A DNA stretch of 64,000 nt from Larix kaempferi (GCA_027924585.1 BSBM01000372.1:34116001-34180000); one strand, 5' to 3'; positions 34,530-45,798 are shown, counted from the stretch's first letter. The notes: generated from the letters alone by a model not told the origin. Numbers and translations: made by a program.

Positions 34530-35046
34530 ATATCCACCTTGACAACAATTTACCTGATACTTTTCCCATGTTTATTCATCACCTTTCCTACAAGCCAAAA
34601 GAAGCCAAGAACCACCGCAACTTCTCTAACGATACTGGTTTCGTGAACATGTCTGCATAATTCTTTTGAGTATGGACTTTCTCAAGAGCTACTCCACCTT
34701 CATCAATAACTTGTCTTACAAAATGATATTTAATAGGAATATGCTTGTTTTACTATGATCAGCTAGATTTTTAGCCAAATGAATTGCACTTTGTATATCA
34801 CAAAATACTTTTACATTATTATGTATCCTTCCAAACTCACCCAACAAACCTTTCAACTAGATTTCCTCTTTGCAAGCATGTGAAGAAGATATATATTCTG
34901 CCTCCGTAGTGGATAAAGCAACAATGTTCTGAAGCTTTGACATCCAACTAATCGGTCCTCCTGCAAAATTAAAGACATATCTTGAAGTGGATCTCATTTT
35001 TTACTAGTCACCTGCAAAATATGAATCAACATAACCACATAATAAA
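34161..35046 (-). mobile_element. Copia fragment with 3' LTR and RNase H end, minus strand
   Basis: On the minus strand a 369-bp LTR runs from 34529 (TGTTGAAATAG) to 34161 (CTACCAACA), preceded by a purine-rich CAAGGTGGATAT. Upstream of it (34600-35046) the minus strand encodes copia RNase H: GYVDSYFAGD, STSRYVFNFAGGPISWMSK, IVALSTTEAEYISSSHACKE, and NYADMFTKPVSLEKL. Several stops and one shift are present. The 5' part of the element and the other LTR are missing. It interrupts the U repeat at GTAGAAGAG. Confidence 0.85.
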
Positions 35047-35317
35047 TTACTATTAGTCATGTGACTAAACTTAGTCATTTATATGCAATTTTTGGTCATT
35101 GTTTTATTCATATATCTCACTTTTTCTACTAGTGGAAGCACGACAAACAAAAATAGAATTCCATGAAGAGAAAATCGTTTTCCGCACATACAAAAACCTT
35201 GTTAACTTGCAAATAAAATGAGGTGAAAACCTCTATGAATATGCACCCATGCTACACAAAAAAGTATCATTTTTTTTTTTCTAAACTTCTGCCTCATTTG
35301 CTACCCATACATTTCGA
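35047..35317. other. Unannotated stretch
   Basis: AT-rich sequence between the copia fragment and the tandem repeat; nothing recognised. Confidence 0.5.
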
Positions 35318-35995
35318 AGAAAAATCCTAAAATAAATCCACCATTAACATGCAAAATAAAGGAAAAACCCTCAAATCAACAAAAACAAACAACAAAACCA
35401 AATAAGAAATTGGGAACAATAGAGAGAAATGCAAAATAATAGAAATAAAATAGATAATGGGAATAAATAAAACAATGAAGAGGGAAAAAATGGTTTATTG
35501 GCTACAATACTCTTCATCTCCCTCTTGTCTCTTGTAGAACCATGTGAAATGAAGAAATGAAACAAACCCTCTTTTTTTCCCTCTTTTTTAGCGGTTTTTC
35601 CCGCTTCTTTCAAATGTTTAAAAAAACTACTTCTTTCAATAAGCGGGGAAAACCCATATATTTTGATGTAAAACCCTAAAATAAATCCACCATTAACCTA
35701 CAAAATAGAGGAAAAACCATCAAACCAACCAAAACAAACAACATTACCAAATAATAAATTAGGAACAATAGAGGGAAATAAAAAATAGCATAAATATAAT
35801 AGATAACATAAAGAAATGAAACAATGAAGAGGGAAAAAATTGGTTGCTTGGCTACAATACTCTCTCTTCCTCTTCCTCTTCCTCTTCTCTCTGGTAGAAA
35901 CATGTGAAATTAAGAAATGAAACAAACCCTATTTTCCCCTATTTTTAAGACATTTTTCCTGCTTCTTTAAAACGTTTAAAAATTCCCATTTTTTT
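35318..35995. repeat. Two tandem copies of a roughly 350-bp repeat
   Basis: CCTAAAATAAATCCACCATTAAC at 35328-35350 recurs at 35674-35696. The copies share GGAACAATAGAG, AACAATGAAGAGGGAAAAAA and GGCTACAATACTCT in the same order. The second copy has an extra CTTCCT microsatellite (35870-35890). Hydrophobic minus-strand frames over both copies are repeats of the same sequence and have no family match. Confidence 0.85.
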
Positions 35996-36039
35996 ACAAT
36001 AAGTTAAAAAGTGACTTACTTTTCAGTGCTTTTGTTTAT

Positions 36040-36550
36040 CAAAAGCACTGATGCACCTATATTGAAAAGGAGCACCGATGTGCCTTCACCAAAGAGGAGC
36101 ACCGACACCGGTGTTCCTTGACCAAAGAGGAGAACCGACATTGGTGTGCCTTAACCTAAGTGAAGCACTGGTGCACCATTTCAAAAGTGGAGCACTGATG
36201 TTTTTCTTTACAAAAATATATTGGTGCACATGGTTCATGGAGCACCGATGCACCCACACCTTAAAAAGAGCACTAGTGTGCCTTCACCAAATACGAACAC
36301 CAACACCGGTGAGCCTTCACCAATGAGGATCACTGACACTGGTGCACCTTATCAAAAGAGGAGCACTGGTGCACCATTATAGAAGTGGAGCGCCGATATT
36401 TTTTGGGCTAAAATCACACTGGTGCACATGGTTCATAGAGCATTGATGCACCTAATCCAATGAGGAGAACTGGTGCACCATACCAAAAAATAAGCACTAG
36501 TGCGCCTAAACAAAAGATACACTAGTGTGCCATAATGGTTGCGATGCACC
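36040..36550. repeat. Minisatellite built on CACCGGTG-type units
   Basis: Degenerate units of about 25-35 bp such as AGGAGCACCGACACCGGTG and AGCACTGGTGCACC, with CACCGGTG and GGTGCACC palindromes. A higher-order repeat of about 207 bp is visible: GGTGCACATGGTTCAT occurs at about 36213 and 36420. The surrounding sequence is not repetitive in this way. Confidence 0.85.
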
Positions 36551-36689
36551 AATAAAAAAAACATCTGCTAAAACCTCTACTTACATTCCTCCACTATAAA
36601 CCTCTGCTATAAATGGAGAAGGGACATGTTTTTTGGGGTGTTTTGCTACAACCTTCACTAGAAGGTGTTCTCCTTGTAGTGTGTTGAAG

Positions 36690-38035
36690 GTGAAGTTGAG
36701 AAGCAAAAGGTTAGACTTGTTTCTCAAAGGAGTCAACAACCTGGTGTTGATTACAATGAAACCTTTGCACTTGTATCTAGATTATACACTGTGAAGATGG
36801 TATTGGATATTGTAGCTCAAAAAAAATGGATTGTATATTAGATGGATGTTGAGTTTGCATTTTTAAATGGATTCTTGGAGGAAGAAGTGTATGTGAAACA
36901 ACCTATGGGATATGAGATTGATGGACAAGAAAATAAATTCTAAAGGTTGAAGAAAGCACTATATGGACTAAAATAGGCACCCAGGGTTTGGTACAACAGA
37001 ATTGATGAATACTTGAATAGCAATGGATTCAACAGGAATCCAAGTTATCCAATCTTATATACAAAGGTAAATCAAGAACGTAAAATTTGATAGTTTTCTT
37101 ATATGTTAATGATTTAATTTTCAACAGATACCTCCCAATAGATTATTTTAAAACAACCATGAAAATAGAATTTGAGATGACTGATTTAGGGCTGATGAAG
37201 TATGTCCTTAGTATTGAATTTAATCAATCTGAGAATGGTATTTTTGTTTGTCAATCAAAATATGTTAAGGGCATATTGATAAGATTTAGGATGGTGAATT
37301 GTAAGCCAACTATACCGCCAATTGCAACTAGTACAAATTTAATCAACAAAGATCATGGGTCAAGTGTTGATCCAACATTGTATAAATGACTGGTTGGTAG
37401 TCTCATATATCTGACAACAACGAGGCTTGATACTATATATTATGTAAGTTTAATTTCCATGTCTATGGATTCTCCGAAGAGTACTCATTGGCAGGCTAGT
37501 AAAAGAATATTTAGATACATTGCCAGAACAACTAAATATGGAATATTGATTGATTATACATATAAATGATGAAAAAAATAGCACATTTGGTAATGTGTTC
37601 AGTCTTGGATATGGTACAATAGCATGGGAATATAAGAAGCATCCCATCGTGACCTTGTCATCTACATAAGCAAAGTATGTGGCAATAACAGGAGCAACAT
37701 GTCAGGTAGTTTGGATGAGGAGGACTTTGATTGAGTTGTTGCATGAATAGGAAGAACCAACACAAATTTATTGCGACAAAAAATATTCCATTGCATTATC
37801 AAAGAACCATGTTTTCCATAAGACGAGTATGCATATTGATACAATGTATCACTTTATTAGGAAGCTTGTGAACTATAATGAAATTTGTGTTACGTTTTGC
37901 AGATCTGAAGATCAACTGACAAACATATTTACAAAACATTTGGGTCAATCCATGAAGACGGGTAACACTTTTTGGCCAAAAGTGATGGTGAAAATTTCAA
38001 GTTTTTACTCATTCATTAAATCGAAGTCCTGAAAA
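36690..38035 (+). pseudogene. Decayed copia RT and RNase H fragment
   Basis: Plus strand. RARLVSQ-like start at about 36700, DYNETFALVSRLYTVKMVLD, VEFAFLNGFLEEEVYVKQPM, ALYGLK*APRVWYNRIDEY, then FEMTDLGLMKYVLSIEFNQS, CQSKYVKGILIRFRMVNCKP, GSLIYLTTTRLDTIYYVSL, and at the end SEDQLTNIFTKHLGQSM. The catalytic box reads FLYVNDLIFN, Asn for the first Asp of YVDD. At least eight stops are present. Gag, protease, integrase and LTRs are not seen next to it. Confidence 0.88.
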
Positions 38036-38342
38036 CTCATATATGCCTTGTGAATTTTGACACGCAAGGAAAACAAATTGTAGAGAATTATGTTGTGTTT
38101 CCACCTATATTTAAAAATAAATAAATTATTTAATATGTTAAAATTGCATTTAATGATAGGTGTGCTATTGTAAATTTCAACAAAATTTTACAAGTGGCTT
38201 GTGTGCACTAATTAGTGTAGTTTTTTTTGTTATAAAAAATAACTTAAAAAACACAATTATTTTTACGTAAATATCACAATATAGATGTAATACATTAAGA
38301 GCAAAACATATAATAAAATTTATAGTAAAAAAATCATTTGGG
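38036..38342. other. AT-rich stretch after the copia fragment
   Basis: Nothing recognised. It may contain the remains of the element's 3' end (TTATGTTGTGTTTCC near 38090), but no LTR pair supports this. Confidence 0.4.
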
Positions 38343-38555
38343 ACATGGAAACAAAATTATAAATATAATTCAATACCGTGGTCAAATTTACCATGGGATA
38401 TCAAAACCATGGGACATAAACACTAACAACAAACAAACATCAATTAATGCTAATGTTTGTTGTTAGTGATTTATGGCCCTTGGTTTTGATATACCATGGT
38501 AAATTTGCTTATGGTTTGATGGCCTACATTATATTTATAATTTTGTTTCTATGTT
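38343..38555. repeat. Inverted repeat with arms of about 100 bp
   Basis: The left arm (38343-38439, ACATGGAAACAAAATTATAA...ACTAACAACAAACAAACA) is complementary to the right arm (38454-38555), with a 14-bp loop and about 85% pairing by eye. It contains a palindromic TACCATGG in each arm. This is a foldback or MITE-like structure, or a hairpin-RNA precursor if transcribed. No clear target duplication was found. Confidence 0.85.
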
Positions 38556-38759
38556 GCAAAATTTAAACATTGATATCCCCACCAAATACATGTTAATCTA
38601 GAGTAAGTAAAATAACTAACAACTATATAACTATTAGAAAAACAATAGTAATGATCAAAATAACTTTTTTTACCATAACTTTTAATTTTTTATGTTGACA
38701 TAAATAAATAAAAAATAAAAACTACTAAAAATAAGTTTTTTATGAAAACATATATTTTT

Positions 38760-38965
38760 ATGTTGACAAAACCCTCCATCGAGGTATTAGATCAATCTAG
38801 GTATTAACTAAAACTATTAAAAAAAAAAGTTTTTTACTATAAGTTATATTAAACCCTAGATCGAGTTAATAGCTCAATCGAGCTAATAGCTCGTTCGAGG
38901 GTTTAGCTAACCTTTCATTGAATCCAAAGCTCAATTGAGGGTTATTTAATCCCTCGATCAAGCCC
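38760..38965. repeat. Cluster of short CTCGAT/ATCGAG motifs
   Basis: CCATCGAGG, CTAGATCGAG, CTCAATCGAGC, GCTCGTTCGAGGG and CCCTCGATCAAG lie within 200 bp, partly as inverted copies. Function unknown. Confidence 0.5.
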
Positions 38966-39050
38966 TTGTTGCCAAAAATCATTACCCATCTTCATGGAAA
39001 CACCCTTATAATTAAAAGAAATGCATATAATAAGATGTTTGTGTAGAAAT

Positions 39051-39239
39051 GGATTGCTCATTGGCCCGTTGTGACAAGGCTCAAAGGGTAGGTGACCCCT
39101 GGGATAGAGGCTCTCCCCTAGGATAAAGGGTCTCGAGACGTCTTGGCCCCTGCTGAGTCACAAGTTTCTGGTATATCTGGCTTGCGGGCTGTTGAATATA
39201 CCCTTGAGAGATTGTTGTTCCCATGTTTAAAAAAAAAAA
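39051..39239 (+). mobile_element. Short polyadenylated retroposon (SINE-like), recent
   Basis: A 189-bp insert of higher GC content ending in a run of 12 A is flanked by a perfect 19-bp target duplication AAGATGTTTGTGTAGAAAT (39032-39050 and 39240-39258). This shows LINE-mediated insertion that is recent compared with other elements here. I cannot see a convincing tRNA-type A and B box, so it could also be the 3' end of a truncated LINE. Confidence 0.85.
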
Positions 39240-39258
39240 AAGATGTTTGTGTAGAAAT

Positions 39259-39879
39259 AATTTTTTTTATCATATATCATTGAAATTTACAATGTTCAGA
39301 TTTGTTGAGCTATAAAGAATCTATGAAGTAAACTAAACTCTTTGTATGGTGCTTTAATATATAAGTCTTATATTACTGAAGGTTCGTAGAGACACCAAAA
39401 TATTCATAATATTATTGCAAATACCTACTACTTATTAGTAGCAATAGAATGCTAAGACATGATATAGGTATTATTTGGAATTACTGAAGGTGCCACCAGA
39501 ACCCAAAGCCGATATGAAGTCTAATTATCATTAAATAACTCAAAATCATAAAATCTATTTACATAAAATAATATTAACTAAATTTATGTTCCATATAGAT
39601 TGGTGAGAAACTAGTTTAAGAAAAGTTCAAAGATTTATGACAAAATGTCTACAAAAACAAGATAAATTGTTAGTTTATTTATATCACATTGTAGATAGAA
39701 AGGATTCAAAGGGATTGAAAAGTCACTCTTAAACTATTTTAAAACAAATTCATGCAAATATTATGGCACCAACTCTGATACTCGATTACAAAATCATTTA
39801 ATTATTTTACATGTTCAAGTATTTTAAATTATCAATAAATATTGTGTGATTTAACACATTTAAGTAAAACAATTTGATC
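39259..39879. other. AT-rich stretch
   Basis: No gene, repeat or element was recognised. Confidence 0.5.
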
Positions 39880-39889
39880 ATCCGTGGTT

Positions 39890-40604
39890 TGGTTAACTAT
39901 GGTTAAACTCTATCAACCATCATTTGACATCCATCATTAATTATTTCCAACTATAGTCAAACATGGTTAACCATAACTAACCAATGTCACCATAGTCAAC
40001 CATGATTCACTAAAGTCAACCATGGTTCACTAAATTCAACCATGATCAAATAATAGTCAAACATGGTTAACTATGATCAATGTTAATCAACCATGTTAAA
40101 CATAGTCAACTTTGGTCACCCATTGTCAAACTAGAGTCAATTATGGTTAACTAGAGTCTAACTTTGTCAACCATAATCAAACATGGTTAATGACATTCAA
40201 ACATGGTCATATGTGATGGTTAAGCATGGTTCACAAAAGTCAACCATCGGTAACTAAATTCAAGCAAGGTTAACTAAGTCAACCATAAGTATCTAAAGTC
40301 ACCCATGTTTCACTAAAGCCAACCATGGTCAAACAATTATAAGCCATGGTAAACTGTTGTCAAACTTATTAAACCACCATTTGTCACTCATCATCAACCA
40401 AGGTAAATGATGGTCAAACATGGTCAACCTTAGCTAACTATAATCAACCATTCACTAAATTCAACCATAGTTGACCAAATTCAATCGTAGTCACTCGTTA
40501 TTATTAAAGGAAACCACGCTTAACTAAATTTGACCATTGTTACACTAAAGTCAACCATGGTTAACTAAATTCTACCATTGCTACACTAAAGTCAACCATC
40601 ATTA
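39890..40604. repeat. GTCAACCATG minisatellite, first array (left part)
   Basis: Dozens of degenerate copies of a short motif, GTCAACCATG or GTTAACTAAA type, spaced roughly 10-20 bp. The core GTCAA is the complement of the W-box core TTGAC. The array is interrupted at 40605 by a putative solo LTR and resumes at 43507. Confidence 0.88.
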
Positions 40605-42212
40605 TGATGAATATGGGTGTCTATGATTGTCATTGATGACAACATTAATGACAAAGGCTTGAGGAATGGCAAAGATGATGATGTGGATGGCTTGAAGAAC
40701 ACACATGGCATGAAGAACCATGGAGGTGGGCATTGGAGCCATTGGAACACCTAATGAGCCAAATGACCCATGTTGTGGTCATTTGTGGTTTGATGGGGTA
40801 ATGGAACCCTTGGTGATGGTCCATGCTACCATTTGATGATGGGATTGATGTCCATTGAAAGCATGTTGATTAAATACTAAATGTTTGACTCTTGATGGTG
40901 GAACCCACATACAAACTGAATCAGTCCTTATTTAATGGCACTTACGATGGATGTTGAAGCCCTTGAACCTTGAAGATGTCCATATGTGGAATCCTTGATG
41001 TATGGTGATGAAGACATAATGTATTGTTGCCTTGGGGTTCTTGGCATTGTTTGTGGTCTATTCTTGTGGGTATGAGGGAGCCCTTGCCCTTATAATTGCT
41101 TGACGAAGCCTTTGATGCTGAAGTATTTAAACATGATGATGTAGAAGCTCACAAAAAAAATGAGGAAGCCCTAAGTTTCTAACGTGGCCTTTGATGTGGT
41201 TGTGTGAAGTCAAACCAAAACAAGCATGCAAATAAAACATTGTATGTGAACTATTATGTGTCCATTCAAAGGACAAAGTCGGCTCAACAATTAAAAATAA
41301 CAACAAAATGAAAATTACATAGACAGGTTGGCTCCAAAATAAATTAAAAATCAAATTCAAAACAAAGTTTTTTGGACAAGTCGGCTCCATAAAAAAATTC
41401 AAAAAAATTGTGTTAAATAGAGGTAATTCGCCTCATTTGGGAGAAGTTTTTTGTGTGGGTGTGTTGCTCTGAAATTTTCGGGTAGACTGTAGCAGTAGCA
41501 GTTAAATGACTGATATTTTCGGATCTACAACACTGAGGAATTTCGGGTACAGTGACAGTGGCTGCTACAGCACAGTGGGTAGAAGAATAACAGTGCAGTA
41601 GATTTTTTCTTTGGCTGGTACAGGCCCGAGTTTGTGGAAGATTGATTTTTATACTACTGGATCCAAGCCTCCTTACAGTGTTCTCTTCAAATAGTCAAGG
41701 GTTGGCGTCTTCTACAACAAGGTAAATATGAACACTAATGTACCTAATGAAGTGTGGAAGTCTGTATGAACAATAGTGATACATTTCCAGTCATGTACAA
41801 GGTATGCACAATGATGTGTGAACAATAGTGTACAAATGTATAGAGATAATGTTTATGTTGATGCACTGTAGTATGATGATGGTATTTCATGATAATACTG
41901 TACAGTCAACTCTGTGAGAAGTCTGTATACAGTGGCAGATATACAATGGTTCAGTACAATAATGCATTGTACAAGGTATGTATGATAATGTACATACAGT
42001 GAAGTATTAACAATGATGAGTAGACAAGTGGTATGAATAGTGGTGTGTATGATACAATGATGATGATGTGGTATGCCTACAGTGGCATCTATGTACAGTA
42101 TACAATGATGAATATGTTGGTTGTGGAGCCAGATCTTCTAGTCTCATAGATGATATTGTATTAGCCGTGTTTGTACCCCAGTTCTATATGATGTGTAGGT
42201 GGACTGTACACT

Positions 42213-42335
42213 CACCCCAGCGGGGGGGCATCGCCCCCCCACGGGGTTCCAGGGGGGCCCATCCCCCCTGGCTAGGGGGTCCGGGGGCAGCGCCCCTGAG
42301 AAATGGGGGTTCGGGGGCAACGCCCCCGAAGAAAA
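42213..42335. other. G/C hairpin cluster inside the solo LTR
   Basis: Consecutive short palindromes of the form GGGGGCATCGCCCCC, GGGGGCAGCGCCCC and CGGGGGCAACGCCCCCG, in a region otherwise poor in GC. A related segment lies in the gypsy leader at 6374-6450. Confidence 0.8.
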
Positions 42336-42415
42336 TTTTTGGGGCTGTTTTCGCCATCTATTTTGCGGGCCCATGGTTTTGGGTATCCCGTGGTATTTTC
42401 CCATTGTATTTCCCT

Positions 42416-42423
42416 TATAAAAG
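42416..42423 (+). promoter_or_regulatory. TATA box of the 606-bp solo LTR
   Basis: TATAAAAG in CCCTTATAAAAGAAAG, with GAGATCTGGAGAGAGAC downstream as a possible leader. A solo LTR with an intact TATA box can act as a promoter for neighbouring DNA. Confidence 0.6.
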
Positions 42424-43506
42424 AAAGACATTGTAATACGGCTAGGGTTGTTGATGTATTAGGTTTTATGCATTGTAAAGATCTTTGAGATCTGGAGAGA
42501 GACTGTAAAACAGAGAAGAGGAAGTGCAGCGGTTGTGCTGCAGGTTGTATCCCTTTGACTTGCTGGACGGTAATAATAATAAGGACTGGCAAATTCAGTG
42601 TGGACGTAGCCCAAGTTGGGTGAACCACGATATATCTGTGTCTCTCTTGTAATGTGTATGTGTGATTATATTTGCATTTCTGTTTATTGTTATTGCTCTG
42701 CGATCCTGTTTTTTCTAACAGAATAATGTATAATGATGCACTTCTACATACTAGATTGAATATCCTGTGATATGATGTGCATGTACAGCAGAAAGACATG
42801 ATGATGTAAACAGTATGAAGAGACTATGATATTTTGGGCAGCAGTATGGTGAAAGGACAGAATGATGTATTTGTGTATATGCTGGTTAAAATTATGACAG
42901 AGTGATGATGAGCAGAAAGTGATATAAATGTGGATATGTTTGATATCTTGAAAGCAGAATGATAATTTTCCTATGGTTAATGACTGTTTGATGACAGGTT
43001 AAAGATGTGCACGTAGACAGAATATTGATATGTTTGAGAAGATGCTGGACATGATGAAACAGGGACAGAATGATGATTGAAGACAAGGTGCCGGCAGCAG
43101 ATTGATGAATGAGATGATGTGAATAATGACATGACTGTGATATGTATGATATGTGACAAATATGTAATTGTAAATACAAGCAGGTCTTGTATCCATTTTC
43201 TTAGTAGGATCTAAGAAAAACTAGGCTGGGTCCTACATGATGAGTTGGTGCTCATTGTATCAGTTGGTGCTGAATTGCCTCACGATTGTAGCCATTGAAC
43301 CAAATACAAAATATTACAAAAACTATATCTAATCTCGTATTATGTGTTGATGTGTTTCATTTGTTGATAGTTAGTTCATTGATGAATATGATGTGAATGT
43401 GAAATGATGATATAAGAGTTGGTGATTGAAGTTGAAATTAAATAAAGTATAGGCTCACTGATTCACCCCCCCCCCCCTCTCAGTGAGCATTGTGTCTAAC
43501 ACATTA

Positions 43507-43790
43507 ACCGAAGTTAACCATACTCACCCATGGCTAATTAAATTCAACGATGGTTTTAACTAAATTATGCCATCGTTAAAAAATAAATATGACATATTTT
43601 CGAAATATTTAAATCATAACAATAGTTAACCATGATTAACTATGGTCAAACTTAGTCAACCATGATAAAAATAATCAACCTTGGTCACCCATTGTTAAAC
43701 CAAAGACAATTATGGTTAAGGATAGTCTAACTTTGTTAACCATAATAAAAGAATGTTAACCATAATCAAAAGAAAGAGTATCATATATGT
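43507..43790. repeat. GTCAACCATG minisatellite, first array (right part)
   Basis: The same degenerate motif resumes after the target duplication CATTA, with more GTTAACCAT variants, and fades out near 43790. Confidence 0.8.
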
Positions 43791-45250
43791 AATAAGTACA
43801 AGCTTTTTACTTACTTTACATGACATTCCTATAATGAACATAACACCTATAATGGGCATAACCCTCACAACATCACAAAAATACTATTAATATTAATTCC
43901 AAATTCGCATTCCAAATTAAACTTTTAATTTAAAAAATTTCCATACTTTATAAACCAAACTTAAAATCCCAATATCCATAGTGAAGAGGGAAAAAATACC
44001 ATGAGATCAACTCAAAAATTTGCATATAAATTCATAAATTGAAAACAAAAGCCTTACATACCACCTCACTAAAGACCATTCCCAATCAAGTGGGTGGAGA
44101 CGATTGTTGTGTGTGATTTAGCAAAACATGCATGCATCCAATAAGATATAGAACAATAGCCAGAGCAATAGTTTTAGGATGGTTTATGGGGCCATTCACT
44201 GTGTCAAAAGTTTTCCTTGTCCAGATTTAAGGAAGTGGTCTAAATTTTTTTTGGTGTTTTTAAATTTATAGTTTATTTTTCAATTTAAAAGAAAAAAGTT
44301 ATAAAATACAAAACAACATTTTGATTGGTTAAGATTTCATTTTTGTAGGATGTAAGGAAATAGGTTAATGACCCAAGACCCATAGGTAATTGGTACAATT
44401 GGAAGTGTTATGATGTGATTTTCTTTGAATAGCTGTGATAAGTCAAGATGAATCAACTAACATTTACATATAGCAACCAATTATAGCAAACAACTAAATT
44501 AACATAGATTTTGCAAAAAAATCTTATTATTATTATTAAAAAAAAAATTTAAAAAACATTTTAACTAATACATAACTTAATTTTTTTAATTAAAATATTG
44601 AAAATCATAATTTTTTAATTAAAATATTAAAAAACATATTAGAAAATTTAAAATTATCAATACCTTATGAAACTTAAATAAATTATAACTAATAACATAA
44701 TTCTTCTTTCCATAATCATTATAATTATTAAACTTAAAAACTTAAATTCAAAACCACAAGATTATAAATACCCATTAATTACATTGTAATTTTTTCTTTC
44801 TATTGATTATGATTATGGCAAACAACAAAATTTTGTCCATTGATAAAAAACAAATAACATAATTCTTTAACCCGGGGAAACAACAAATCTGATATGATGT
44901 CAAAATAATTAAGTATCATTATTGCATCCCCCTATTATATCCCATGGTTACTATGTTTCTCATAGCCAATAATTTCTATGTTTGGGAGTAGAAAGAGTTC
45001 TAATCTGATTCTCTTTTCTGATACACACTGTTATTATAATTTTGGCGTTTAAGGATATTACGCAAAAGGAAGTTTTCAAATATATTTACTCGATAGTTGT
45101 TGCTAAGTCAAATTGCGACCTTATTTAGCTTTAATATTACATTTTGTTTCTTAAGATTTTGTGCCTTTAAACAAATTGTTGCTATCATATCACATCAATC
45201 TACGCAAAAGGAAGTTTTCAAATATATTTACTCCATAGTTTGCTAAGTCA
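43791..45250. repeat. U sequence with the first 142-bp tandem copies
   Basis: 43870-45000 is a close match to 33070-34160. The last part holds one and a half copies of a 142-bp unit starting TACGCAAAAGGAAG (45059-45200 and from 45201). No gene is seen. Confidence 0.65.
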
Positions 45251-45262
45251 AATTGCGACCTT
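45059..45262. repeat. 142-bp tandem triplication, left part (split by LINE D)
   Basis: Copy 1 is 45059-45200. Copy 2 starts at 45201 and is cut at 45262 by LINE D; it continues at 49650-49727. Copy 3 is 49728-49869. All start TACGCAAAAGGAAGTTTTCA and end ATCACATCAATC. Confidence 0.88.
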
Positions 45263-45528
45263 TTTTTTTTTCATAGAAAAATTCAACTTACTATTAATAT
45301 GCGAAATAGTAAATAAAGCCAGCTATCAGATCATACAAATTTACACAATCCTTGTCAGATAGAGCCATATGTCTCTAAATCGTCCACAAGACGAAACAAG
45401 AATACATCCTGTAGTAGAACAGTACCCAAATGTCACCTGAGCAAATATACGAACCAAAATAAATAATAAGTCTCATATACAGTCATCCTCAACTGCCAGA
45501 TACCAAGTGCATCAAAAACAAGTACCAA

Positions 45529-45798
45529 CTATGCTATAAATACCGAACAGCATCTATAAGAGGCTGTAATAAATGCCGCAAAAAGATAGTGTGTATGGAT
45601 ATGACCCCAACAAGTAGTTGGACCCAGAACCTTCAAGGATCTGCACATAGAACTATTAGTCAAATAAATTAGCAGTCCGCATATTACTGGAAAGAAAAAA
45701 ACAAAATGTGTATAAGTAATAAAGACTAGAAGCATCAAGTCCAATGTAAATGATATGAGCCATGAGAAAAAAGTATATCCTCCCGCCACTCCTGCCAC
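45529..45798 (-). CDS. Hydrophobic frame overlapping the end of LINE D ORF2 (doubtful)
   Basis: It overlaps the last 64 bases of ORF2 in another frame and continues 206 bases beyond it, 89 codons in all. It opens with GTG, not ATG, and the frame is also open upstream. The product would be strongly hydrophobic (TLDLMLLVFITYTHFVFFFP, VICGLLIYLTN) with two or three possible membrane segments. LINE E has a similar frame at 58016-58363. Frame-keeping gaps favour coding; a local compensated frameshift between the copies and the missing ATG argue against it. Confidence 0.3.
   Translation of the reverse strand: MAGVAGGYTFFSWLISFTLDLMLLVFITYTHFVFFFPVICGLLIYLTNSSMCRSLKVLGPTTCWGHIHTHYLFAAFITASYRCCSVFIA

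Larger units (their letters stand above)
42115..42720 (+). mobile_element. Solo LTR (606 bp)
   Basis: TGTTGGTTGTGG...TTCTAACA, flanked by a 5-bp duplication GAATA (42110-42114 and 42721-42725). It contains a TATA box and downstream GTGGACGTAGCCCAAG, similar to the R/U5 part of plant copia LTRs. No primer site follows, so recombination between LTRs probably removed the rest. Confidence 0.88.
40605..43501 (+). mobile_element. Putative long solo LTR, itself containing a second solo LTR
   Basis: It starts TGATGAATATGG and ends GTGTCTAACA, and is flanked by CATTA at 40600-40604 and 43502-43506, inside the GTCAACCATG array. Without the nested LTR it is about 2.29 kb. Near its end is GATTCACC, a run of C, then CTCTCAGTGAGC, a motif I associate with the LTR or leader ends of plant retrotransposons. 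No gag, pol, primer site or polypurine tract was seen, so a solo LTR is the simplest reading. 41700-43150 is rich in ACAATGATG-like repeats. Confidence 0.7.

Noticed and set aside
35371-35925. Hydrophobic minus-strand frames in the tandem repeat
   Set aside because: They are T-rich translations of a repeated AT-rich block, without homology or conserved start.
36690-38035. That this and 34161-35046 are parts of one copia
   Set aside because: They lie on opposite strands and both encode RNase H, so they are separate insertions.
39051-39239. tRNA gene or tRNA pseudogene
   Set aside because: No cloverleaf or clear A and B boxes could be seen; only the retroposon hallmarks are solid.
42068-42436. 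122-codon frame over the G/C hairpin cluster
   Set aside because: It lies inside a solo LTR and is explained by lack of stops in GC-rich palindromes.
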